Translations under genes and position numbers: made by a program
Origin: Ciona intestinalis
Lineage: Eukaryota; Chordata; Ascidiacea; Phlebobranchia; Cionidae
NCBI RefSeq assembly: GCF_000224145.3
Contig: NC_020170.2
Location: 4,418,646-4,482,645, forward strand
Length of the DNA stretch: 64,000 nucleotides
Direction: 5' to 3'
Part shown: in pieces, positions 1-15,300 of the stretch
Layout of the letters: the number at the start of each line of letters is the position of its first letter
Numbering within the stretch: position 1 is the stretch's first letter
Notes under the pieces: model-generated
Told to the model about the DNA's origin: nothing
Seen by the model: the letters and a program-made list of their open reading frames with translations, nothing else
The model's database searches: none

Positions 1-84
1 GCCAGATTTTGCCCATCACCCCTAACCCCAGGTCGCTTGTGGATTTATTTCAAATAAACAATGTTATTTTTTTCATGTTATATA

Positions 85-275
85 TAGTAGGGTCGGAAAA
101 GATGGGACACCTTTCATTGTACATTTTTCGTCGCATATGGTAGTAAACAAATAACAGTCAAAGAAATATAAAACCGTATCCCCACGACTCCCATAGACCG
201 TTGTTAATTGTTTAAAACCCGAGCAGGATATTGGGAACAATATGTTTTAAAGTGTCCCGTCGTACCCCATAGTTC
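85..275 (-). mobile_element. MITE copy, full length, family A
   Basis: Ends are inverted (TAGTAGGGT...GATGGGACACC / GTGTCCCGTCGTACCCC). The interior carries the shared blocks TAGTAAACAAA, CCGTATCC and AGACCGTTGTTAATTGTTTA in reverse. Lies in the KChIP intron just 3' of the last visible exon. Confidence 0.75.
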
Positions 276-307
276 TGTAATAACAAAACACGCCTATATG
301 CTCCTAC

Positions 308-3300
308 CTTGGTGCACGTCTCACAGAACTCCTCCATCGTAACTAAACCATCTCCATTAAGATCAAGTTTGTTAAATATCCTGTCCGTATGTTCCATGTA
401 GTTATCATCCGATAGCGACGGCGTAACATGCGATCCCAACAACTGGTATACTGACTTTATTATGCTGAGCATCTCCTGTGTATTATTGTGTTGTATTAAC
501 AATCACCCTTTACAGTTACATACGTGGTGATTTATAAGCGGACACCGGGTGTTTAAAACAGAACACGTCGTTGTCCCGTCACGCGAGGATAAATAAATTA
601 CATTTAAAACACATTGGCCCATATTTTGTATAGGTTGGTGGATATTGTTAATCATTATCACAAGTTACATATTATGTGGTGAATCAAAATCTGGCACAAG
701 GTGTATGAAACAAAACACCTGTGTTATAACGACTGTCTTTGCGTCGCGGCACACGAGGATAAATAGATTCAAAACACATTATCCCACATTAGTACATGTA
801 TTCTCAATTTCTTGGTAGTCTGTTACGTCCTATTTTTAAAACCCAAGATAAAAAAATTATATATTTTTTAAAAATGTTAAATCATTAGGAAGTCGGCCCT
901 TATCGGCATGCTGTTATATATAGAATGTTTTGCACTGGAAACTGGCAAGATATAGATTATAAGATGAATAGTGTCAAGACATATCTTAAGACAGATCAGA
1001 TAATTAAAGGTTTTACTAACCTCCCGGGTTATATACCCGTCGTGGTTGATGTCATATAATCTGAACGTCCAATGCAACCTATCGATCAAACTTCCACGCA
1101 GTAGGGAAGATAAACCGATTGCAAACTCCTGAAACAAAAAAAACACACATAATACATAGTAAATGGGGGGGAGACGGATACCTTTAGCACATATTATCCA
1201 GATATCCTGATTGTGTTTAAAACAATTAACAACGGTCTATGAGATTCGTAAGGATAAGATTTAAAATAAAATTCTTCGAATGCTTTTTGTTTACTACCAA
1301 ATAGGACGAGCCTTGTACTCGTTTTCTATAAATGTTACTTACGAGTTGACTTCGCAAAATCAATATAATAACGCGTTTCTTTTATGTATAATATATAATG
1401 CGTATTGATGCGGTTTTCATATATGTCTTGTATTCTGCTGCTGCCCCATGCGCAAAACAGGGTCCGACAAGCAGGAAATAGATTTTCGCGCTCCCCGGGT
1501 GATCGAAGATCGATTGGAAGCTGAGAATAATTCTCGTGGAGACAGAATGACAGAAATGGTCAACCTTTCGTTCCTGATCAATTGGGGGCGGACCAGTACA
1601 CCCCAAATAAAAGGTCCTGACACCTTTAGCGCTGTATGTCAAGTTAAATGCTAAAAACAATTGATCGTGCCCAACTGCGCACCAATTGTTATTCTGACCT
1701 TGGTTGAATTAAATATAAACGCTGGAATGTAGGGCTGACTTTTTAAAAAGTATATTTACCTCGAAATTGACATGACCTTCTTCCGAGTGATCAAATGCAC
1801 GAAACACATAATGAGCATACATGTCCGCATCTGTGAAATATAGAAAACGTTCAGAACCCGACAGAAAACACATGTAAAGTTATGTACAGTTTTAAAGGGG
1901 AAAGAGGGAATTTTGTTAGAACATAATTTTCGATATATCCGGATTGTACGGTTTTATAATTCTTTAAATATTCTTTATTTACCACAAAATGAGACGATGA
2001 AACGCAGAATTGATATTCTTACCCGAGCCTATATACTATATATGTTAAGTTCAGTGTTTTTGTATAAAGTTCAGATAGGTTTAGGTGCATGCTGCATTGT
2101 CGTGAAAGATCTTATGTTTAATTAAACGCCAGACACTTGATCATTTAAAATTAAAAACATTATATACCCTATCAGCTTTAAATGATCCGATTTCCCGCAG
2201 CTTTATGGGGCGATGGGTTATAAATAATAAAGCAGGCGATTTACAATGTCCTTGGCTTTGTAAGTTAAGGTGAAACGGAGAATCGCATACTCTTCAGAAG
2301 TACGGTTCGTCTTTAAGTTACAATCAATATCTATTTGAAGGGAACGCGGTTCGACTGGAGTTGTAATTTGATTATGACACGCTGTAATAGCCACACCATC
2401 TAATTGTACGCCTCCTCTAGCCAGCTTTTATTCTGATGACGCAAGAAATTGGATTTTGATCACGTTTTTAAATTACATTGGTACGTTTGGTTCGTATAAT
2501 GGTTTGTAAGCGTACACGCCTCTTGTGTAAGAGTGAAAATGTGAACACTGGTCTTACCTCCGTTGGGAAAGAATTGACAGTAGATTGATTTGAAGGTTTC
2601 TTCGTTCACAACGCCGTTCGGGCACTCCTGTAAAAATGAAGGAAAACAATATAAACGTTTTTATTTTTATTTAGTATATAAAACACACAAGTTTGATCAC
2701 GACATAGAAATTTCAAGAGGATATATTTTTAACCGAAACGTTGAAGATATAAATCGTGTCGCATGTTAGTATTAAATCCTACAGGAAAATCATTGTTTTA
2801 TGCGCCTACAATATTATTTACTATCGTCAATAATAAGACACCACTGCACTGGTTTAATATATTCAACATCTCAAAGGTCTTAAATATACACTGGACAGTT
2901 CTACATCAAGTAGAATAGGCCAATTCTTGCCTAAATCTCAGTTCCCATGGCGTGTTACGCCACAGGACTTCATGCACGTAGAATTGCCATACTTTGATAC
3001 TTAAATCCCGGATTTGAGGTAAATAAACAAACCAAGAGACTATTCCGCCGATTTCCCCTGTATGCGCCTATGTTTTGAATTTTCCAGCATGTTAGTTCTA
3101 CTGTTCTGCTGCATTTACAGATACCAACTTATGTTACAACTCAACATATCTAATCATATATACCGAACAATTATGACAACCATGCTAGTGCAAAGAGTTT
3201 TTTTGTAAAAATATATGGCGTTTATTTCCAAACAAATGTTAACTTATATATTTTTTAAAAACCTAAAAAAAAACGTTTAAAAAAGAATTGACCAGTTTTT

Positions 3301-6300
3301 GGTAAATCAAATCAGATTTCAAGGCAAGATTGGAATGGACAAGTGTGCGTTCGGTCACTTCGAGGATTTAATTATAGTAAGATTCATTCGATAGAAACCA
3401 TATTAGACGTGATTTTATCAAATTTTCCATTTGGCCATTCTTGTAACACTCTTGTGTCGAATCTAAACAAGAACATCAGCACTGACAGGTAATGTACGAC
3501 ACGCGACAGTGTTTACGAGGAAATCTGGCAGCGTGAACATCAATTCTAAAACATTCATGAATTATAAAGCGAGCTCGGGTTCGGTAATTGCCTGTTTCTT
3601 TTGGCTTAAGTGGCCTTACATGTAGCGCGTGCTTTGTTGCCAACAATGTACATGGAGGTCTTATGTACACATTAAAAATATAACATGAGTTTCTTACGTT
3701 TTTGAAGTTTCTGTACAGCGTCTTAAGCTCTCTTCTATCGAAATTTGTGAGGGCCATTAATCTTTCAATGCTTTCCGGCATATATCGCAGTGTTTGCCGC
3801 TCGATTTCTGCTCCATCAGCATCTGCTATGATGTATTGGTTTAGACAATTTTACGAGAAACACTGCTTTGAAATATAGGTGGTTAGTATTTTTAATTAGG
3901 TTTTGGGTTAAAAAATGGAAGTCATCATCCTCTGTTATAAGATTTTGGGTTTGGGATAGAATTTTACGGAAACACTGGTCTTGAAATATTAGTCATTAAT
4001 CTGTACAATAATTAATATGTTGTGTTAAAAAAATCGGAAACACTGGTTTAAAATTCACGTCATTAATCTGTATCACACACCACGCCACACTTCTTAGGTT
4101 AAGATTAAAGGCGACTTGGAAAACCGCTGTGACGGAACCACCGGAATAAAGCGAATTATTCGATCCATATCTATGACAGTGACAAACGAATTCTTCCTGT
4201 TATCTGCCCCTAACATCCGGCCAAACATCATTTCCCCGCAGACTAAGCTTATAAATAGATCCTGCTACTAAAGCATCATATGTCTGTATGTATTTATTGG
4301 CATGCTCCAACAGTACAATTCTTCTACATTTTTTGCAATAAGTAAAATAAATACAGAAACCAAACATAACTGAAATATACTGGGCAACATGGCTTTTTAG
4401 AAGCCTAAAACATCACCTTTCGTCCAGCATTTGAGAAAGGGCAGATACTTGTGAATTCTATTAAACACAACCATGACCACACCAGCGCACATAATCGCTA
4501 TTCCGATCTTCTCTGTCTCCCAAACATTCTCTCTCTCTGTCACCATGGTTAAGATAGCGAGAGACATTTACCTCCGCCAAGCGCCAAACCGTTACGTAAT
4601 GACGCCGCAAAACGCTGAAAGCTGCTCTACGTGTGCGGCGACGTCTCGTAAATCTAAACAGCACCGTACAAATGAAACTGCGAACTGATGCCAACCAGAA
4701 AGCATAGAGATATAGATAACTCCACTACATTGAATAAAGCTGCTGCTGGCTACAGTTTGCTAGCGATCAAAACCCTAAGCCACCTGGGACCATTCATAAT
4801 GATTCAGCGCAAGCGTAATTGAACCTTGTTAAGTCTGGATAGGCGGCTTTGTGCTCTACTGCTGGTTGCGTAATAGCTGTCTTCCTACGCCAGATAATCC
4901 GCACGCGTCATTAAAGCGTCGTAACCCCACATTAAGAGTGACAATTTAAAGTGAGGGGTAATTGCCTGATAAACCCGCGTCACTTTTAACTGCTTACAAA
5001 ACAACTAAACTCGTTCTAGTTTACTTTTCCGTCCCCGACTGCTTTCCTCTCTCCGTGCAGCATACAGTAAGCCACGCAAACAAACAAGAAGGGCAATCGA
5101 CTTTCTGTCGAAATCCGGGTATTCCGGCCTATTTTTATTTTCCCTCCCGCAAACTTGAAGGCGAGCTTGCGGTCAATGTAACGCCAGGCTCCCTGCCAAT
5201 CTACCAAATTCATAAACCCCACTACCGCCCTGGATAAGCGAAAAAGGACCGGTGTAGAAATTTGGAGTGCTTTGCGCCGTAAACAAAATATAAACTGGGC
5301 AAAAGAGAGTAATTCGATTTCCATTGAAAATTGGCTACGAACTGCTCCAGAATAAGAATTTAAAACGGCAAGCGAATAATAAAATATTTATACACCCCCG
5401 GCATGTTTAGACCGATCAAATAAAAGTCAATTATATCCCTTATTCTTCCCGACAACTTTTTGAAATTTCTCCTTTATCGAAATATTGGAGTAAGCGTGGA
5501 GTTAAATAAAAACCAATTGTTTGTTTTTCGTCACCGTAGACGATTAGACTGACCCAACCAAAACCGCGTATCCTGTTTCACCTGCGCCCTGCTGAAACTG
5601 ACTCGGTCCCTCAGCGCACCTCACCCTACATAACTCAATTATGGAATGATTTAATATAGGTAGCAGTATGGTGAAAATTGGCTCGAGTCGAAGTCGCCCA
5701 AAAAAGGCCGGCGCTTTTTTCCCAGATGACCTGGATTTGACGTAATGTTACGTTGATGCTTCTTTCGTGTTTTGCACGCCGCGTGGCGCAAAGTGACATA
5801 ATCATCACAGCCTTCAATACGATCGTTAGCGTGCCCCTGGGATCGAATAAGCTTGGCGTAATACGATAAAAATTAGATTAAAGCTCTGCCTATGATGTTG
5901 CTTCATCGCGAGCCCACTTTCGCTTATCTATAATCTGCAGCAACTTAATAATTTATGGTCTTATCGCGTGATACGATGTAAGTTTCTGACAGGGCAGGAT
6001 TTAAGACACAGTCGGTATTTTGCAATTCCCAGATTTCGGAATACACCTATCCAGTATAGGCAGAATGAAATAGCAAGGTGATGGGGAAGACGAGACACCT
6101 TTAGCACATATTATCCAAATGTACTGATCGTGCTTTAAACATTTAAACAACGGTATATGCCATGGAGTCACGCGAATACGGTTTTACAACCATTTAAATG
6201 TTCTTTGTTTACTGCAAAAAAAGAATAAGAAAATAGAAGGCGTGCTGTCTTACCCCACCATATACTATTTACACATTTCTATAGTCTTACGAGCTTCCCT

Positions 6301-9300
6301 ATAGCAGTTACATCAGCCAATGCAATAATATGCTATATGCGTATTTCAAAACATGTTTTGGCGCTTGACAAAAAGATGAATCACACAACGTCGACGTTTC
6401 GTAATAAGCGCTACGGAAGTCACGCCAACTTTCCATATAAAATTCATGAAGCTAAATCATAAGTCTGAGTATCTTCAGCCGTCAGTCACGCCTGGAGCGT
6501 TAATGACATAAGATTTTTGGGTGCAACAGACACGCTTTTTAATTGACACTCTTTCCCACACTTTTTATCTATAGCATGTTTAACAACTGTTGGTTTACTA
6601 TTGATTCCCTTCTCTTCGTTCTTTAAATAACATAATCTTCGCTACGACTTTTAAAGGGATAAACAAAAAGCATTGTGTTTTTGGTGCTATTGGGAGTACA
6701 CAACAGAAAGTACAAAAAAATGTTGTTTTTTTCGGAAAATCAATACTTAGGATTAATCATTAAAATCACAGCGTAAGCTCTTGAGTTGCTACAAGTAGCT
6801 TGTTTGAGCTATTAATTAATAGCCTTTACCCACGCGAGAGTGTGGTTATATAGCATTAGTGGCCGCACTGCAGTAATGCACGAAATAAATGAACTCCCAG
6901 TTGAGTCCAAACCACGAATATTTGGCAACGGTATGTAGCTCTGATGACAGATCTGTGTAAAACACGCATGCAGTCTTTACCACGACAATGTAGTGTAAAT
7001 GAAAAATTCATAAATTTCGAATCCAAATTCGGGGCGTAGCAGTTAATGTGCTTTCGTTGTCTGTTTGCATCGACCGTTGCTGCTCAGACTTCATTTGATT
7101 CATCCCATAGTTCACCAAACATTCGTGTTTCGCTTTTTAGGTTTTAACTTTGACAACTGATCCGTATGTAATTGTAATCCATTTCCATACGCGATCAATC
7201 TTGAGCCTATGTGACACATTACAACCAATACCAGTGATATGAGTTGACCACCAGAATGTATTAACGGTTTAAAAACTGCCCGACTTATAAGAAACGTATT
7301 GGGAAAATGTCGTACATGACTGATAAAGTACTTAAAAATCCTGCATAAAAAAGGTTTATTTATACACACTGTTCAAGGAACCAATACTTGGATTATATAA
7401 ATGTGTAAGTAATTGTATATATAACAATTTAAGAATGTAGGTCAAAATTGTTACTCTATAAAATTGCATTAAAATTATATATTTTTTATACAAAACTTTT
7501 AGGTTTAATAAAACTATAACTTATTCGAAAGAAAGTGTCTGTATTATCGCACAAGGAATGTATGTATGTACAATACGTTGCTTGTAACATGATATTCAGT
7601 AACCAGCTAAACTTTTCTTTCGGCAACCGCATTGCGTTACAGCATTGCTCAACACCGCCCCCTACCGCAACGTAACATTGTAAACTGTTGCTGTTAGTGG
7701 TCGCTAAAGTACCAAGGTTCAACAAACCACAAGAGTTTTAATAGTTGTGTACAGTTCTTAACAAGAGTTTTAACGTAAAATGACATTCACTCTTTTAACA
7801 ACGTTGAACAGTAAAGTATTTGACTTAAAGTAATTTAAAGTTATGAGCCATTTAAATAGCGTCAAAACATAAAAATTACTTTTTACTTCCAATTTAACGG
7901 TAAGCACGTTAAGGAGAGTTGTCGGAAACGCCAAAAGCCACAAACGCGCGAAACATACGCACATACAAAGTTACCCATTATAAAAACGTTAGGAAATACC
8001 GAACTAACTATATAGTACTGTGGGTTGGGACGATGGGATACCGTTGGCACCTAAATCCCATATTTCCTGATCATTTAAACAATTTACAAGTCTATTTAAG
8101 AGTCGTGAGGATATCAGTATAAAATTGTGCAAACTGTTTACTACCAAATGGTACGAGAAATGAGAATAAAAACATGTCCCATCTTACCCCATCGTACAAT
8201 ATATGGTAGAACCATAGGGAACCAATCGTAATTTAACCTGCCACAAATTCACATAAAAAAAAACAAACAAATAAACTCCAAAGAAATTTTGGTGTTAAAG
8301 TCGCTAGAACAGAAGAGTTATACGTCCATGCCGCAACTCGCAATTTGGCTATTGTTGACAAATAACATAAAAAGAACAAACTAGCACCAAGGAATAATAA
8401 ATTAATTTTGAATTCGTGTTTTGGATTTAGATGATAAATTGAACATTTTTCTTAATTTTGAATTCGTGTTTTGGATTTAGATGATAAATTGAACATTTTT
8501 CGTATGAGTATATAAAAAGCTTGTTCGATTCTTCGCAAAAAAAACAATTCGCCCTATCTAACTGTACGTTTTGTGATAATGTTTTAATAGTTTTGGAAAC
8601 CATCACCTAAGCAAGGAAAATGCAGCACTTTCAGTGTTGGAATCATTAAATGACCAATGCACTCGTTTGAACCGCAATATCTTGGATGCTGTCTCAAAAA
8701 CATATTAAATCTCAAATGGCGATCACTATTAACTCCCTGGCGGGTAATCAAATTACGAAGTGGCTTTCTGCTATTCGCCGTTAGATGTACCGGTGATGTA
8801 GAACGGCGACCAGGGAATTCCACAACCATCCATTTAGTATGACCGCATGACAAGGCCCAAGGAAACTAAATTAAATATATAGTAGGGTGGGGGGGGAGAT
8901 AGACACCTTTGGAACATAATATGCAAATATCCTGATCGTGTTTTAAACAATTACTAAAGGTCTATGGGAGTCGTGTACGTGTACAACGGAATTTTTCCAG
9001 GAATGTTTAAACTGGCATATATATTGATAGGACCAGTCCAATAACAAAAACACAAGGAAATCCAACTAAAATAGACTCTTCTTTTAAGGTAAAGGATATT
9101 ACTGAAACAGAATGATGTACGATTCAAGCTGTATATATGCACAGAATACAATGGTTCCATATCTTTCTGCATTTTATATGAACAAAATAAAACGCGATTT
9201 CGTCATGGTAATACGTATACGGCCAATATAACGACTGTCATTTTTCGGCATCTCTTAGATAAAGTAGGTTACATTTATTCATATACATAACATAAGAATA

Positions 9301-12300
9301 GATCATAAATGTACCAATGAGTGTGTATGTACAGATACAATATTTGTTCAGGTTTTTACAATTATAAAAACGAGGCTTACCTTTTTCAGAGTCCTCAGAT
9401 TCAAGTTTAGATAATATGATCGGGGTATTTTTACGAAACCTTGCCCCAAAACGTTGCCTTAGTCTTGTAAACAATACGAACGCCATAGCGAATCGATGAA
9501 CAAAAAAACAAAACAAAACAGAAAAACCCGAATACCTATATGTCAGTGATTTTCGAAGCTTAGCAAAATCTGAACACGACAAAGACAAAACCTGAGATCG
9601 GTAAACTACAAAAGATACAGGAATTTTAGTGTGGGTTAAAGGGAGTTCTTAATCTGTTGTTTTTGGTCGATAAATCTCGTTTCCCGCATAAACAACCTAA
9701 CCAATAGATCTAATTATCTAATCTCTTTCAAGAATACAAATTTAACATTTTATTTGCTTGTGCCAAACAAATATATATATATAGTGGGGTGGGGGAAGAT
9801 GGGACACCTTTAGCACATAATATATAAATATCCTGGTCGTGTTTTAAACAAATAACAATGGTATAAAAGTCGCGAGGACATGGTTTTATAATTCTGTAAA
9901 TGTTCTTTGTTACTACCAANNNNNNNNNNNNNNNNNNNNNNNNNNNNNNNNNNNNNNNNNNNNNNNNNNNNNNNNNNNNNNNNNNNNNNNNNNNNNNNNN
10001 NNNNNNNNNNNNNNNNNNNNNNNNNNNNNNNNNNNNNNNNNNNNGTGTCCCATCTTCCCCCACCCTACTATATAGTATAAGTGTTGCGGCACGAAACAAA
10101 CTTTAACTTGTAACGTCTTTGCTTCTAAATGAATTCTTCTATTTTTTTTTTCTAAATGAATCTTTTACTGAACTACCTTATATTTTAACGAATAAATAAT
10201 TTGCCTTTTTAGCAGGTCCTAATCAATAAACTTTTCTAAATATAGACTAACTATTAATGTTTAATAAATGCTGCAGCTGTATCTATATATATCTGATAAT
10301 ATATATTATACATCTGCCTTCGACTAATTTATACTGTAGTATAAACCGCTAAAACAACTGCCAAAACAGTAAAATAATGAACACCAAAAATACTTTTATA
10401 GGCACTATACTTAAACTAAATATTGTTCTACATTGTACTTGCGTTACTGGCGCACATATCCACTCGTGCACGAAGTAATTTAAAGGTACCGCTGATACAC
10501 TGTGGCTGCGACTTCTAATTAACCTCCTATTGAAACCAATGGGAAACATAGAAAAATAAACGAGGAGTGATGAAGCTACGTTTGACAATCCTGTTCGGAG
10601 ATCAATAACTGTTTCTATCCACTGCGCATGGCTGAACGACTTTATTTGAGTAGTTTGCCTTTTATATTCATAAACCTTACTGGTGGCGTGCCTTTTAATC
10701 CGCCTATATTTTTCAGCATGGCTTACTCTACCGTGCTGTACTGGAGAGCATAGTAAGCCATGTTATCAACCATCTGAGCAAATAAGGGATTTGTAAGTGA
10801 CTGTTGGGCAAATGGACGGTCGATCCCAAATCCCAGATTCTGTCCGTAATGTTCTATTTCGAAAATCATTCGCACTTAAGCCTAAATCTTCTGACATTAA
10901 TACAAATTCCCTATACAGTAAAAATAGGGGTAGATGTACCATATACCCAGTTTTACAACTCTTCACTGACATAAACCAATACATGCGGTTCCTCTGCATG
11001 GCTATACATATTTGAGTAAGGGCTAACGCAAACGTTACATGCTGATGCTGTGAGACGTAAATTGATGTCGGGTGTTCTGGACTCAAGAACCAACGGTCAC
11101 CACACAAGAAAAACTGCGCTAAGAGAATCGATGAACATTTAAATAACGGGTATGCTCGACTTCTCTTGTAAAATGGAACTGTTATCGTTCAGGGAATAGA
11201 AATTAACGTTTGCTATTGGTCTCGTGGGTATGCGCAGTGGTACTTTACTAATTGCTTTGTGTGGCAATAAAGGGGTCGGGAGTCAAAACGATCGTTACTT
11301 TAAAGTTTGCTTTTGATTTGCATATGGGAATTTCTAATGACGAATTTCCAGAAAGGTCAAGAAATTGCTGGAAAGTTTTCTTAATCGATATTCTAATATT
11401 TTTGTTATTTCGAGACCATAATTTTTCATTATACGCCCGTATATATATATACGTCTGCATGGAGATAGCTTACATATTAAAATCATAAACACAGAAACTG
11501 TGGGTCAAATAAAAACGTATATTCGTTTAGTTAAGAAGAAATGATGTTTTACTTTACTTAATATTGGTTTGAGTTCGAAGGTATATATAAAACAAGACGT
11601 TTTAAGCGTGGACACCGCAAATAAATACAAGAAGCTGTGTATGCATAGTAGGGTGTGGTAAGATAGGGCAATTTGAGCACATGATATCCAAATATACTGA
11701 TCGTGTTTTAAGCAATTAACAACGGTCAGGGAGTCGATCGTGAGTATACGGTTTTAAAATTCTTTGAATGTTTTTAGTTTACTACCAAATAGGACGAGAA
11801 AACATGATGAAAAGGTGTCCCATTATCTCTCCCTAGCCTATTACACAGTAAACTGCTTTGAAAACTTATACTGAAACATTTTAACTCAATCAGCGCAAGG
11901 GCAAAAGTTGAAACAAATCTGCGGGAATTAACCGCAACGGAATAAATTTAAACATCTTATTAGTCACAACTTCGTAAAGTAACCGGTGCGGCCACCAGTA
12001 ATTAAGCCCCATTACCCTTAAGGTATCGATCAGCAGTTGGAAGCCTTCCCTAAGCTCAACGTCGGTTCCGTTTTCTTTTAATTCAGTGTCACTAAATAAA
12101 TAATACATGTCCGGTGTCTCGGTGCATTAACAAGAATGAATATTTTAAACTTTAAATCGGCCGCTACGACCGCTAAAGAGAAAAAAGAATTAAAAGACCT
12201 CGACCCCGCGTGACGTTAAACTAGATCAAGTGGTAGTTCATTTACCGAACAAAACAATGCGATAAATTTCATTCATTCATTCATTCATGCGCATGAAATG

Positions 12301-15300
12301 TTTTCGCATATACAGTGCAGTACTATGTTGATCGCGAATTTAAATAATCTAATCCTATATAGTGGGTTGAGGAAGATGGGATACCTTTAGCACATAATAT
12401 CCAAGCATCCTTATCGTGTTTTTAACATTCAACTACGGTTTAGTTTTATAATTCTTTAAATGGTTTTTGTTTACTACTAAATGGAACGAGAAAATAGAAT
12501 GAAAAGGTGTCCCATCTCCCCCAGCCTATTATAGAACTCGTTTAAAATAAAAAAAATGCATGAAAGTTTACAAAATGATAACTACATTTTTCCAATATAT
12601 AAAAAAAAACTCAGTAGAAAATATTTTAAATAATTGGCTCATTCAGTTAGCAGTATATTCGTCAGCAGGTAACTCCTTCGCGCAATTTTGACCCTAAATA
12701 ACCCAAAACACACTTGCTTAATTAACTCTGCTAATGGAAGCACGTGTATACGTATGTATGTTTGTTTGCATGCATGTATGCGTGTGGTACTACTGTTCTA
12801 AACCTGCTACGGTTTTTCGCTGTGAAAGTAATCTTTCAACAGCGAATTCTGCCGGTAAAGAGAATGCAATACTACCACCGAGTGAGGGCGCTGTTATACT
12901 GAATATGAATTAAAAAAACATACATAGATTCTATGGTATTGGCATTGGAACTGTATTTAGGAAATGACACTGAAATACACATGTTTAATGCTTTCTCACA
13001 GGGCAATGTTATAACCAAGGAGCGCCAAACTGGTAAAAACTAAAAACAATTTTACATTTTGAACTTTTCGTTCAAATTCAATTTAAATTTATTGCGAACA
13101 ACTCATTTTGAAGTAGGTCAAAACGGGGGTGCATTTATTCAATTAGAATGTCCGGTTATCGGCGCTTGGCATAATTCGGCAACTTGGAAAACATAGTTCG
13201 ATCGCCTCGTAGCATAAATATTTTAGTGGCCGAATCGACCAAAATTAAGCGAGAGCTACATACTTTCTTGGTCAAAAAGATAACTTACGTTTTGCGGTTG
13301 ATTGGGTTATAATCTGTCATTCATGTGACAATTATAAATTTATAAGCAATTTAATCTAAACACGTTAAAGAGACATATAGACCATCGGAAAATCAAAATT
13401 TGTACATAAATTCTCAAATGTAAACTCAAAGTACTACCATAGTTTTAAAAAACAAAACTTAAAAATATCGCGCAAATTGCGTAAAATACGTTTAAACTCC
13501 CGTTAAAAAATTGGCCATGCGAAAGTAAATGTTATGTTGTATAATAGTAATTGAAATAGACAAAGAAAGCGTTAAATTCACAGAGAAATCGACAGTTTTT
13601 GTTTTTTATACTTAAGAAAGGGCGACTCGAAGTTCCAACTGTATATACAGTAGGATGGGGGAAGATGGGACATTTTTTAACTCTATTTTCTCGTTCCATT
13701 TAGTAGTAAACAAAGAACATTCAAAGAAATAGGAAACTATGTCCTCATGACTCTCATAGACCGTTGTTCATTGTTTAAAACACGATCAGGATATCTAGAT
13801 ATTATGTGCTAAAGGTGTCCCATCTTCCCCCACCCTACTATATATGAATGTGCCGGTCGGAGTAATCGTTTTCGGCAAGACACTTAAAGATTTTCGATTC
13901 AACTTAATTATAACTTTACTAATGGTTTGTTAGAAAATTAACAGCCACTAAAAGTGCTTCACAAAGTGATAAATTACCTATTCTAAAGTAGTCAAATGCT
14001 TGAAACTGATGTGACTTATTCTACTATTAATCTAATAAAGACAGCACACAAACCAAAACGCATAAATAGATTTTCTGGTTTCGGATGCGGCAATATTTTG
14101 TGGGAATCGACACACTAAATGGACAGGCTTATAGATACATTTATCGATTGGCATTGACATTTCTTCCGTATAAGTGAATTACAGACAACTAGAAGCCATG
14201 TATTGTTGTATATAATATCAATACGTTTGAAACTCTATAAGGTGGGGAGAGTTGGGACATCGTTTGTTCTATTTTCTCGTCCCATTTGGTAGTAAACAAA
14301 GAGCATTCAAAGAATTATAAAACCGCATTCTCACGACTTTCATAGACCGTTGTTAATTATTTAAAACACGATTGGAATATTTGAATATTATGTGCTAAAT
14401 AGTAAAGATATCTCATTTTCCCCCACAGTACTGTATCCCATTTTATACACTATTATGGGTAAAACACATTAATCGTTTTTTCGCAGTACTCCGTAAACCA
14501 GGTCCCCCGACATTAATATTTAAGGAGGGCTCAAATTTGTTGAACGTTTGTGTATAAGACTCCAGGCCGTCCGGCATAATCTCCTGTAATATCTAATCCT
14601 TATTCTGGTGAACCGGTGGCAAAAAAGGAAATAAGCGGAACTGTATGGCCTCCGTTGCACAAATAACAAAATTTTAATCCGTAATTCGTTGTCTTTCAAT
14701 ATAAAAATAGATAAAAATAAACTGAAACAGGCGACCGGCATAGACTCTTGCAATTTTGTCATAAATATGACAACAGTTTAAAACATTTTACCCTAAGTTT
14801 TCATGCAACTTATGACATAACAAGGACAAAAATATAGTCGTGATACACACGACATACCTATATACGGTAGCTTGTAAACTACGATAGAAAACCATTGACA
14901 CGAATCGAAAGGCGCGAACTCCCAAATATACCGAACATGGCAATAAGTTAAAACGCCTTGTTTTCCAAATAACGTCACTTTATTTCAAAACAAACTGAAG
15001 TTGTGCTTGAAAATGCGTTAAACCTTCACACCCGTTGTACTGTACATCAAATAAAAGTCACTGACACGCAGCACCATGCTGAGTTTGTGGTGTTTGCGTT
15101 CCGCTAAACCTTTCAAATATACTGACAGAGAGGTACAGGAATACAAAGCAAATATTACTACTGGTATCGCATTACAACAACCAAACGTGACGAACTTGAA
15201 CGCAGAGCATAATATAGCTTAAGTAATGTATTAAATTACCTGTCGGGAAAAACCAGTCGTTTGACTTAAAATGCTGTCATAAGTTAAACGTAAAAACTGT

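Noticed and set aside
212..307. Continuation of the last visible KChIP exon as coding sequence
   Set aside because: AAG|GTAGGA is a proper donor. The frame past it runs through the repeat seen elsewhere in the window and does not match the KChIP C-terminus.
1382..1660. Overlapping frames of 68-93 codons on both strands
   Set aside because: Three mutually overlapping frames, no splice borders or resemblance; lies in a KChIP intron.
4461..5324. Minus and plus frames upstream of the KChIP core, considered as further first exons
   Set aside because: None has a phase-1 donor next to a KChIP-like N-terminus.
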